Positions 21,401 to 30,611 of a stretch of 64,000 bases of DNA are shown one piece after another. The stretch's first letter is position 1. Every line of letters starts with the position of its first letter. Source of the stretch: Cyrtodaria siliqua (Eukaryota; Mollusca; Bivalvia; Adapedonta; Hiatellidae). Under the pieces are notes generated by a model, which did not search any database, was not told the origin of the DNA, and was given only the letters and a program-made list of their open reading frames with translations. The stretch is from NCBI GenBank assembly GCA_037043455.1, contig JAWPHD010010986.1, forward strand, positions 23,875-87,874, read 5' to 3'. A program made the translations under genes and the position numbers.

Positions 21401-21895
21401 ATGTCTGAAAGTGTTGAGTTGTTTAGAGATAATCTAATCAGCAATCTAGAAAAACCTCATGTGATTAATACTGATATCGGATGTTATGAAGACTTTGAAA
21501 CGTTTGATGAAAGTTTAAAACAAATGATTGATGCAGAAGTATTGGATAAAGACGAGTTTATGAACTATTGCAAATACAGGATAAAAATAAAATCACTGGC
21601 AGCTGAAGGTGATCTTGAAACTGTTGATTTTGACAGATACTGCAAACATCATATGAAAATAAGTCAGATGATAGATAATAGAGTCCTTGAAGAAAAATGC
21701 TTTCGGAGATACTTAGACATTCTCCTGGATAATGAAATAGATGCTCTCTTGGATGAGGTTACTAACGAGGACACCGGTGAACATATTTATGAGGTTACTG
21801 ATGAGGATACCGGTGAGGACACCGGTGAGGATATCGATGAGGACGCCGACGAGGATACCGATGAGGACGCCGGCGAGGGCGAAAATATTAAATAA
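21401..21895 (+). CDS. 164-aa acidic protein with DTGED-type repeats
   Basis: The first 120 residues are helical and moderately acidic (MSESVELFRDNLISNLEKPH). The last ~40 are nearly all Asp, Glu, Thr and Gly, encoded by a 6- or 12-base repeat of GAGGATACCGGT and variants at 21750-21885. Such tails expand by slippage. No domain is recognised. Position just before the polymerase suggests a replication accessory or DNA-mimic role, which is inference only. Confidence 0.55.
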   Translation: MSESVELFRDNLISNLEKPHVINTDIGCYEDFETFDESLKQMIDAEVLDKDEFMNYCKYRIKIKSLAAEGDLETVDFDRYCKHHMKISQMIDNRVLEEKCFRRYLDILLDNEIDALLDEVTNEDTGEHIYEVTDEDTGEDTGEDIDEDADEDTDEDAGEGENIK

Positions 21896-21961
21896 AATAA
21901 TGTTATTTAATTAATATAGGGGCTTAAAGAAATAATCTCATGTAATATATTATAATTAGTA

Positions 21962-24900
21962 TTCGAGAAATTGAAACATCCCAAAATAGTATAGCAAGGT
22001 TTTTAAAGTAAATGTTGTCAGTAATGATCCGCTCAGACAACTACAAAAAACACAATCAAGAGTTGTGAACTTTCTTGAACAAGAACTAAGACAAACAGGT
22101 GGATTTAAATTAAGCATTGATTTAAAACTTACTTTTAAAAAACAAGTATCGGATGATAGAGGAGGTTTTGATTTTGTATACAAAACAGTTTACTTTGCTT
22201 CAAAGGCTGTAATAATATTAAACAAAAATCAAATATCAGAAGCATTAGACAAAGCACATGAAGAAATTATAAATAGAATTGAAAATTGGATTCAATTGGG
22301 AAGTGGTTGGGTAATTGAATCACTAGATGCACATTACATAAATATAGCTCGTATTTAGCATTACCAACAGAACTGCAACATCACAAAAAAGGTTTATTAA
22401 ATATAAAAAATGAAAAGGATAACGAGTGCTTAAGATGGTGCCATTTGGCTTATAAATTCCCTTTTATAAAAGATCTTCAAAGAATAACAAAGTACAAAAA
22501 TCATATTAGTGATCTTGATTACAAGGGAATAACATTTCCTGTTACAATTCAACAAATCCCAAAAAAAGAAAAACAAAACAACATTTGTTTTAACATATTT
22601 GGATATGCAGATAATCAAGTATACCCTTTGCACATATCAAAAAATAAAGCAGAACATAACACAAGGAATCGGTATCAGTAAATAATAGCTTATGATGTGA
22701 TATGCTTTTAATCACCAAAGAAGAAAAAAATCATTACGTGTGGATAAAAGATTTTAACAGTGTGATGTATAATCAAACAGCACACAAGGAAAGAATTTTT
22801 TTTTTAAAACATGCTTGCAGTGCTTTAAATTAGAAAGAGTTCTGGAAAAAAATAAACCTGTTTGTCTTTCACTTAATGGTAAGCAAGCAGTAGAGATGCC
22901 AAACAAAGACGAAAAAGTTAAGTTTAAAAACTATGACAGACAGCTAATGGTTCCGTTTGTTATATATGCTAATTTTGAAGCAGTAACCGAAAGTATTTCT
23001 TCAGTATCAAACAATCCTAAAAAAGCACATACAGAAGCATATCAAAAGCATACTGATTGCAGTTACGGGTACAAGGTTGTTTGTTGCTATGATGATCAGT
23101 ATTCAAAACCAGTTGTAACGTATAGAGGACCAAACGCTGTTTACAAGTTTTTGAAAAAAATGATAGAAAAAGAAAAGTGGTGCAAGAAAACTATGAATGC
23201 AAACTTTTAAAAAGATCTAGTAATGTCACACGAAGAAGAAGCTGGATTCCAAAAATCTAAATCATGTCATATTTGTGGTAATTGTTTTGCAACAACTCTC
23301 AAAAAAGGTGATGCGGGTTATACAGTAGCATACAAAAACTCCATCAGAAAAGTCAGGGATCATTGTCACATAACTGGAAAGTATAGGGGAAGCGATCATG
23401 ACATATGTAATATTAATTGCAGGTTGACTAGAAAAATACCTGTTGTGTTTCATAACTTGAGAGGATATGACTCTCACTTCATAATGCAGCACATCGGAAA
23501 GTTTAAACGAAACATAAATGTTATACCAAATAACATGGAAATGTACATGGCTTTTATGTTAGGACAAAGTTTGGTGTTTATTGACAATTTCCAGTTTATG
23601 TCTCAACCATTAGAAAATTTAGTAAAAAACATCCGTTCGTTTCAATATACCTCTCAGGAATACTTTGATGATAAGCTAGAATTAATAAAACGAAAAGGTG
23701 TTTATCCTTATGATTACATGAACAGTTTTGAACGCTTCAAGGATACTAAGTTACCCGGCAAAGATAGCTTTTATTCTCAATTAAATGATGAGCACATTTC
23801 AGATGCAGATTATGAACACGCTAAAAAAATATGGAAAACATTTAAGATTAAAAATATGGGAGAATATCATGATTTGTATCTTAAGACCGATGTGCTGTTG
23901 CTGACAGATGTATTTGAAATGTTAGAAAAATGTGCATTGAGTATTACAAATTAGATCCTTGTCATTACTTCAGTAGTCCTGGTTTAGCCTGGGATGCATG
24001 CCTCAAGATGACTGGTATCCAGCTTGATTTAATAACTGATATTGATCAATATTTGTTTGTAGAAAAGGGATTAAGAGGCGGCACGAGTTATATTGCAAAC
24101 AGATATTCACAGGCTAACAATAAATATATAAAAAACTATGACAAGAAAAAAGAAAGCAAGTACATAATATATCTCGATGCTAATAACTTGTATGGGTGGG
24201 CTTTGTGCCAACCGTTACCTACTGGCAACTTCAAGTGGGTTGATAAGTTTGAAAAAGGAAAATCAAATTACATTGTTGAGTGCGATATTACGTATCCTGA
24301 GAAACTGCATGACTTGCATAATGAGTATCCTCTCGCCCCGGAAAGTTTAAATATCAAAGATGAGTGGTTGTCAGACTATTGTAAAAAAGTTTAATTTAGG
24401 ACATTGTAACGTTGAAAAATAAAGAAAAGTATGTCGTCCATTTTAGAAACTTAGAATTGTATAAAAAGCTTGGATTGAAGGTAACAAAATTACACCGAAT
24501 ATTGCAGTTCGACGAATCAAAGTGGTTGAAAACATACATAGACTTTAATACTGCTAAGAGAACAGCTGGTAAAAATGCTTTTGAAAAGGATTTCTTCAAA
24601 CTGATGAACAATTCAGTTTTTTGTAAAACTATGGAAAATTTGAGAAAAAGAATTAATGTTAAATTGACTCACGACGAGGAGGTCCTTTTAAAATATGCGG
24701 CAATGCCTTCATTTAATACTTGTAAAATGTTTAATGAAAATTGTATTTGCTATAAACAGAATAAAAGAACGATTAGTTTTAAATCGTCCTTGTTAAGTTG
24801 GCATGTGTATTTTAGACTTGTCAACATATTTGATGTATGATTTCCATTACAACTATATCAAACACAAATATGATAGATAAGCTAAGTTATTATTTACTGA

Positions 24901-25358
24901 TACCGATTCCTTGTGTATATGAAATAGAAACAAAAGATGTGAATGCGGACTTTTACAAGGATAAAGAACTGTTTGATAATTGTGATTATGATCCAAAAAG
25001 TCAGTTTCATTTTAATGATAATAAAAAGGTTATTGGCAAGATGAAAGATGAAACGTGCGGTATGCCTATTGTTGAATTTGTCGGACTACGAAGTAAATTT
25101 TATTCGTATGTGTTAGATAATAAGGTTAGTGCAAATAAATGTAAGGGTGTTAAAAAGTGTGTTGTTAAAAAACAGAAAGCACATGACGATTACAAAAATA
25201 TTTTGTTTACGGCAACAGAAGCTCACCATGAGATGAAAGATATTAGATCACAAAAGCATAACATAGGCAGCTGTGCAATAAATAAAAAAAGTTTATCAGC
25301 TTAGGATGACAAACGGTACATACTAGACAATGGACAAGATACGTTAGCATACAGTTAA
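21962..25358 (+). pseudogene. Protein-primed family B DNA polymerase (pPolB), multiply frameshifted
   Basis: Would replicate the element from its inverted ends. Blocks are read in changing frames: N-terminal domain (22065-22358, 22445-22681), a zinc-like CHICGNC and HCHITGKYRG (23260-23400), exonuclease motifs (VIYANFEAV near 22965; NLRGYDSHFIMQ near 23455; YHDLYLKTDV near 23870), polymerase motif A (YLDANNLYGWAL near 24165), motif B (MNNSVFCKTMENLRKR near 24600) and motif C (frame-shifted near 24893). Frame changes occur near 22010, 22360, 22690, 23205, 23940, 24395 and 24780-24910, and a TAG interrupts at 25302. The first exonuclease motif has Asn where the metal-binding Asp is normal. Inactive copy. 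Confidence 0.92.
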
Positions 25359-25415
25359 TTGTAACAGTTGAGTAGCATTCAAGAGTTTAAAAATAATTAT
25401 ATATAGTATTATATA

Positions 25416-25730
25416 ATGGAACAAGAAATATTAGAAAATGTTTTCAGAAAACTTAACCATTTAAAATATAAATATAGAAGAGAATTGATGGGAGGTAAGC
25501 AACTCCAAGTAGAATATGAGGTAGTCCGTGATGATTTTATGGACACCAAAAGAAGGCGATTGCTGGTTGAAATGGATAATTATGAACGTGAGCTGGATAA
25601 AAACAGGGAAGAGCTTCTTGAACTGAAATACAAAATAGCAAAATGCAGGAAAATAAAATACTCCATGGTAAAACATGATATGCAGAGCGACGATGAAGAC
25701 TACTGTCCGGTTCCGTCTGACTTTGCTTAA
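25416..25730 (+). CDS. 104-aa coiled-coil protein ending in TIR-derived sequence
   Basis: Residues 1-85 are a highly charged helix (MEQEILENVFRKLNHLKYKY, then RRRLLVEMDNYERELDKNRE). The last ~16 codons (DDEDYCPVPSDFA) are encoded by 25679-25735, a near copy of TIR sequence at 25829-25890. The gene end therefore overlaps a partial duplicate of the terminal repeat. Intact frame; no recognised family. Confidence 0.5.
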   Translation: MEQEILENVFRKLNHLKYKYRRELMGGKQLQVEYEVVRDDFMDTKRRRLLVEMDNYERELDKNREELLELKYKIAKCRKIKYSMVKHDMQSDDEDYCPVPSDFA

Positions 25731-25809
25731 TGAGTTGCAAATGTTATTGAAAAACTTCGCCGAAAGTAGATTCGGTGAAAGTAGACATAAAGTAAAATTG
25801 TGCTCTCCT

Positions 25810-26158
25810 AAATAATATCTTGAACTATGCAGAGCGGTGATGAAGACTACTGCCCGGTTCCGTCTGACTTTGCTTAACGAGTTGCAAATGTTATGTTAAT
25901 GAGTTGCAAATGTTATGATATTAAAATAGAAAACCGGATTGATTAGTAGTATAGATAGTGAGGGTATCAGCGGACTTTTCCAGCGCTGGGTGCTTGAGAA
26001 AACTAATGAAATATGTTGGTGTTGATTTAGGCGTGGCTTACATTTAGATCTTGGTACAAATGAGAGTTACGCCTGATTCCCCCCTAACATATTTCATTAG
26101 TTGTTCTCGTTCCCCGCGATGGGGAAACTGCGCCTGTACCCCCACTTTCTATACTACT
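25810..26158 (-). repeat. Right terminal inverted repeat of Polinton 1
   Basis: Reverse complement of 10094-10443. Its outer part (25945-26158) is again an internal palindrome, AGTAGTATAGATAGTGAGGG pairing with CCCCCACTTTCTATACTACT. It is followed by the ATTATT duplication at 26159-26164. Confidence 0.92.
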
Positions 26159-26658
26159 ATTATTTTCAATCCAAATACAAATATAAACCATCATAATGGA
26201 TTTCGGTTTCGTATAAAATATGCACATGCATTCAATTGATCCGCATGTTCTCTTCGGTACTAAATATTGTTTATGAAATTGTTTGAAAATCTCACAGAAT
26301 CGGCGGGGTTTTGTTGGAAATGGAAAGTTTTGGAAAATCGGCCAAATATTTGTTATAAGGAAAATCAGAAAAAAATATTTGTTATAAGGTAATTGTAATT
26401 ATGTTTAGTCAGGACAATATTCTGCGACTAAGGTTATTAAATGTGTCAAAATCAATCAGTATAATTAAGGCCTGGTTTTGAACCTTTTGCTGTTAGTAGC
26501 GTAATTAAAGATAATGTTATACATATACTATGGCACGGCATTTGTTCAAAATATCAAAAAAGCTGTATTTCAGTCTCAGTTCGAGGATTATCGAGCGATA
26601 ATGAGGGTTTATCGAGGCTTTGTATACATTTTTTCAAACAAAATCCGGTTTCAGATTA
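26159..26658 (+). repeat. Direct repeat unit, copy B, 3' part
   Basis: Continues the unit interrupted by Polinton 1 and matches 5926-6423 of copy A at about 95% by eye, ending at CCGGTTTCAGATTA, after which the two copies diverge. Confidence 0.9.
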
Positions 26659-27269
26659 GTAAAATAGGCTTTTCGACTGAAAACCATTTCTTTTATATTT
26701 TTTGAACAAATACCGCGCCATAAGATTTGTTTGACTTTATAGGATATTTCCGTAGGGGAAATATTTCAAAGTATTGCAATTTTGATATATGCAATTTATA
26801 TAATATACTTTGCGAAGAAATAGGTTACACATCATACATTTATAAGGAAGTTAAATTATATTTAAATTACTAATTTTATTATAGTATATAACTCAGTTTC
26901 TAACATGGTTTAATTAAAATACTGAATGTTGATTGGTTATTGAGGAGTATTAAATATTCATATCAATACCTCTAAACTCACGTACGTTTTACCGTTAAGA
27001 CGTCATTTAAAACGCCGGATAAAACGATATCCGTTAAGGTGTCATTTTAATCGCCTGATGCAGAACACTAATGCAGTTGAGTATGTTTTTTTTCAAAGTA
27101 ATGCTACTTTCCAACAATATATTTGAATAAGTAAAAGCTTCATGATCTGCATATTTCCTCAATTTGATGTTGAGAAATGGACATAACATGTAATTTGTGA
27201 TAATTTGTCTGTATTATGTATATTTTTTCGAAAAATAATGTATCATAAAAGTAGATATTAAAGTCGAAC
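26659..27269. other. AT-rich intergenic sequence with a short direct repeat
   Basis: No gene recognised. Two ~35-bp repeats lie at about 26990-27060 (CCGTTAAGACGTCATTTAAA, then CCGTTAAGGTGTCATTTTAA), each followed by a CGCC-GAT core. Confidence 0.45.
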
Positions 27270-27760
27270 GGAAAATGTAGCATTCAAGGACCACAGTCAA
27301 CCAAAAACACGCACAGAAACAAACAATTAGTACAAGTATGAATAAATGGCAATATATGACATCACAAAAATGAAAGGATTGACAATACGGCTTCCGCCTT
27401 GGAACGGTCAGAAACAAAACAGGCCGCTCGTGGTTTAAACCAGGTTCTATGGTACACCAGACCTCACTCTTACCTTATTGACATCCCAATAAAACGGGAC
27501 AGTGTAAATAAAGATATCCCCGCCAGGTTTTATTCTCTACCAAACAAAGCAGTATTAATAGGCGATATAAGTATAAGTAGATATAAAAATCGAACACGAA
27601 AAGTATCATTCAAGGGTTGACAATAGGGCTACCGCGTCTGGGGGTTTGGACCAGGTTCTAGCGTGCACCAAACCTCACTCTTAATCCCATTGTCATCCCA
27701 ATAAAACGGGTCAATGTAAATCAATATAACTCCGTCAGGTCATATTCTCTAACAAACAAG
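27270..27760 (+). mobile_element. Dispersed 57-bp/Naiad-end element, two partial copies
   Basis: The first copy has a single 57-bp-type unit (CATTCAAGGACCACAGTCAACC), a spacer, CGCCTTGGAACGGTCA, AACCAGGTTCTATGGTACACC and CATCCCAATAAAACGGGACA. A second partial copy follows at about 27565-27715 with the same end blocks. The order is the reverse complement of 3644-3910. The 73-codon frame through it is not read as a gene. Confidence 0.7.
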
Positions 27761-27914
27761 GTAGCATTAATAGGCAATATAAATATAACATATAAAAGAC
27801 CAGGTATATATGCTTATAAAAAAGCATAGAAAGTCACAAAGCAAGTACTCAATGACTTGGCAGAAGCCAGAACTACAAGAGAACAATCCGTTAAGGGTAC
27901 GACAAGACAAGAAG

Positions 27915-28313
27915 TACATAACAATCCATGTAAGATGATTTCCAGCGGGCTTGTATTGTGTTAGATCTGGTGATTGAACTTAAAACACATCGAAACCGCA
28001 GGCGTGCGAGCCTTGGTATCGATGATCTTCAAGTCCCGCCCACGCGGTATTGATATGACACAATATAAAGTCCCTGGAAATATGTAATATCTTAAATTAG
28101 CATTTTTACGCAAACAAAAACCAAACAATTATCATCGTTAAAGTTCTATGGCTATATATAATTCGTTTAAGTGATTATATAGCAAATCGTTGCAGTATTA
28201 CCGTGTGCCATCAGTTTTACCGACAACTAATGTCGCCAAACAACAAACTAAATACCTAATTTATTTCATGCACATGCCATGCTAAATGGGGTGTACGCTG
28301 CATAAACATTGTC
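27915..28313 (+). repeat. Tandem duplication, copy 1
   Basis: Shares CATGTAAGATGATTTCCAGC, AAAACACATCGAAACCGCAGG, AAGTCCCGCCCACG and GCAGTATTACCGTGT with 28368-28865 in the same order and orientation. Divergence by eye is about 12-15%. Not recognised as a known family. No coding frame is supported. Confidence 0.8.
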
Positions 28314-28367
28314 ATCGAACCACTGATTAAGGCATACCATTGCACTGCGTCTGATACATATCTCGGC

Positions 28368-28865
28368 AAGATAAGATTTACATAACAAGCCATGTAAGAT
28401 AATTTCCAGCGAGCTTTTATCGCGGGAGATCTGGTAATTGGACTTAAAACACATCGAAACCGCAGGCGTGCGGGCCTTGGTTTCGATGATATTCAAGTCC
28501 CGCCCACGTGAAATTGATCTGACACAATATAAACTCTCGGTACATATTTAATTGTTTAAATTAGCAATTTTACGCAAACAAAAACAAACACAATTATTAT
28601 CGTCAAAGTTCTATGATTATTTATAATTCGTTTAATTGATTCTATAGTAAAAGTAAATATAAAAATCGAACAGGAAATGCAGCTTTCACAGAACACAGTC
28701 AACCCTAAAACACGCAAAAGACCAGAATGGCTAAATCATTGCAGTATTACCGTGTTTCATCAGTTTTACCGACAACTACTGTAACCAAATAAACATATAA
28801 AACAAAATATCTAATTGATTTCGTGCACACGCCATACTAAACAGGATGTACACTCCAAACATGTG
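28368..28865 (+). repeat. Tandem duplication, copy 2, with inserted 85-bp unit
   Basis: Same order of blocks as copy 1, but between CGTTTAATTGATTCTATAG and ATCATTGCAGTATTACCG it carries about 85 extra bases (28647-28731) consisting of a single 57-bp-type unit with its natural flanks (TAAAAATCGAACAGGAAATG and CAAAAGACCAG). Copy 1 is the unoccupied site. Confidence 0.8.
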
Positions 28866-29047
28866 AGTGAACCCACTTCGTATTTACAAATTTAAATGGC
28901 ATTACATCATATCTTCGATATCGTTATTAGTAGTTCATATATGTCGGTTTTATGAGCGTTACTCGCAATTAACAATGGAGTTCATCGGATAATAAGATAT
29001 CAATTGTGCGTATTTCCATTTTAGACATCAAAGCTTTAGCAACAATT

Positions 29048-30238
29048 ATGGAAGATCCGAGCAGGACGACCCCCAACAACAATTTACTATTAGAATAATT
29101 AAGAGGAGAATATACAAAGAAGTTAGCACCTGTTATTACTTATATCGCCAGCGTCATGTTTCTTGGAATAACAGACAATGCCATGATGTTGTTGTTCTAT
29201 ATCAGTAGGCCAAGCAAAACTATAAACACGGTCTTAATATCGTCTCTCGCTGCAATAGATCTGTTGACTTGCTTTATATTTACTGATGAGATAGTAATAA
29301 ATTGCTTTACTGTCGCCCTTAAGAGTTCCGCAGGATGTAAGTTTATAGTTTTCATAAATTACTGGTTAGTATCATCTTCTGCAGCAGTACTATGGATAAT
29401 TTGCATCGACAGATACAGAAAGTTATGCAGATATTTCGCTTGGCAATTTCCCATTAAAACCGTTATGGTAACGGTTGCAGCTGTTATCAGCTTTCAATTG
29501 CTGATTTCTATACCTCAGTTGTTCATACGCGACGTTGGTCGTTTGAATTATACCGATATGAACGAACGTGCAGTACACGGGTACGTTTGTTACCGTAAGA
29601 ATAACGCAGAAATAATACAATCTGCAACTACTGCCTTCGATATTATAATATTATCAGAAACTGTCGTGTTAAGTTTGACGTTCATTTCGTTATACAGCCT
29701 TATTGTAAAATCAATACTAGCTTCAAAGAGGAACATCAAGGCTTTTGCTATTAAACATAATAAGATAAGCAACACATCTGCAGATGTTACGAGCAAAACA
29801 AATGTTGAAGATCCAACAATTAAACTAGAAGCTGGAATGTCAAATGAAGTGGAAAACACAGTAGCACAAATAGAAAATGATATTGTTTCATCTGGTGAAA
29901 CACAACACAGACAAACAATTAGCTATTTTATTGATACATATACAGTTGAGGTCAGAATCACGTGTATAATGATTGCAATGACGGTTGGATATTTTGTGAG
30001 TTTCATCCCATATTTTGTCGTAGCTTTTGGCGGAATTCCTCACTCAAACATCAGTGACAGATACAGCGTTGGAAGACAAATTGCTATGAGATCATATATG
30101 TTGAACAACGCCATCAATCCTTACATTATCGGAGCGTTTAATCCGGAATTCAGACAATATATGCGAACGCATATAAGGTGTTGTTTTAGTAAACTATTTA
30201 GACTTCCAACAAAAGCAACTCCAGGCACATTGCCTTAG
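29048..30238 (+). pseudogene. Rhodopsin-like (class A) GPCR, intronless, early in-frame stop
   Basis: The frame from ATG 29156 is open for 360 codons; the same frame extends upstream to ATG 29048 but contains TAA at 29096-29098. Numbering from 29156: membrane helices near 1-17, 26-46, 63-84, 101-123, 160-185, 266-290 and 307-330. Visible class A signatures are Asp35 in SLAAIDLL (helix 2), Cys61 and Cys145 as the extracellular disulfide pair, DRY at 85-87 and NPY at 321-323. The usual Trp of helix 4 and the CWxP of helix 6 are absent. The third inner loop (186-265) is long and polar. Starting at 29156 would lose half of helix 1, so this is either a pseudogene or a gene whose first exon is spliced in after the stop, for example at AG near 29101. 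Ligand unknown. Confidence 0.75.
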
Positions 30239-30455
30239 GTAATTATTTTGTCATATAATTATTTCCATTTTGTTTTATAATGTTTGAACTTACAAGTTTA
30301 TTCCGAGTTTTAGATGGGTTATTCTTAACAACTGTCATATAGAGCCTAATGCTATGGCAAATTGAAAACAAATCTCCCCACCATTCCCCAAAATGCAAAT
30401 ATGTGAAGACAAATACATTCAAAAGGAAACTGCCTAACACAAACTTGTGATGTAG
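30239..30455. other. 3' flank of the GPCR; nothing recognised
   Basis: AT-rich. A possible polyadenylation hexamer is not obvious close to the stop codon. Confidence 0.3.
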
Positions 30456-30611
30456 AGATTATTTAACTGCCGCGTGAGATTATTAGAAAACCCTTCACGA
30501 GAAGGCAAGCGTTTTTTCACGAGCGAGCGGATGCGAGCGAGTGAAAAAAACAATACGTTTGCCATCGAATGAAGGATTTCCTTATAATCGAACGCAGCAG
30601 TTAAATAATCT
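30456..30611. repeat. 156-bp hairpin repeat (MITE-like)
   Basis: AGATTATTTAACTGC at the left end is the reverse complement of GCAGTTAAATAATCT at the right end. The interior pairs AAAACCCTTCACGAG-type with GAATGAAGGATTTCC-type sequence around GAGCGAGCGGATGCGAGCGAG. Half-units of the same sequence make up the degenerate array at 33050-33956 and 49396-50560. Confidence 0.7.

Larger units (their letters stand above)
10094..26158. mobile_element. Polinton/Maverick element 1 (16.07 kb), decayed, with nested Naiad
   Basis: Ends are 350-bp terminal inverted repeats beginning AGTAGTATAG and ending CTATACTACT, with ATTATT target duplications. Polinton hallmark genes are present: protein-primed family B DNA polymerase, retroviral-type integrase with chromodomain-like tail, adenain-like protease, A32-like packaging ATPase and capsid protein. 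A block at 10.4-14.3 kb runs on the minus strand and most of 14.4-25.7 kb on the plus strand. Nearly every long gene has stops or frameshifts, so the copy is inactive. About 3.8 kb of the length is an inserted Naiad; without it the element would be about 12.2 kb. Confidence 0.95.
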
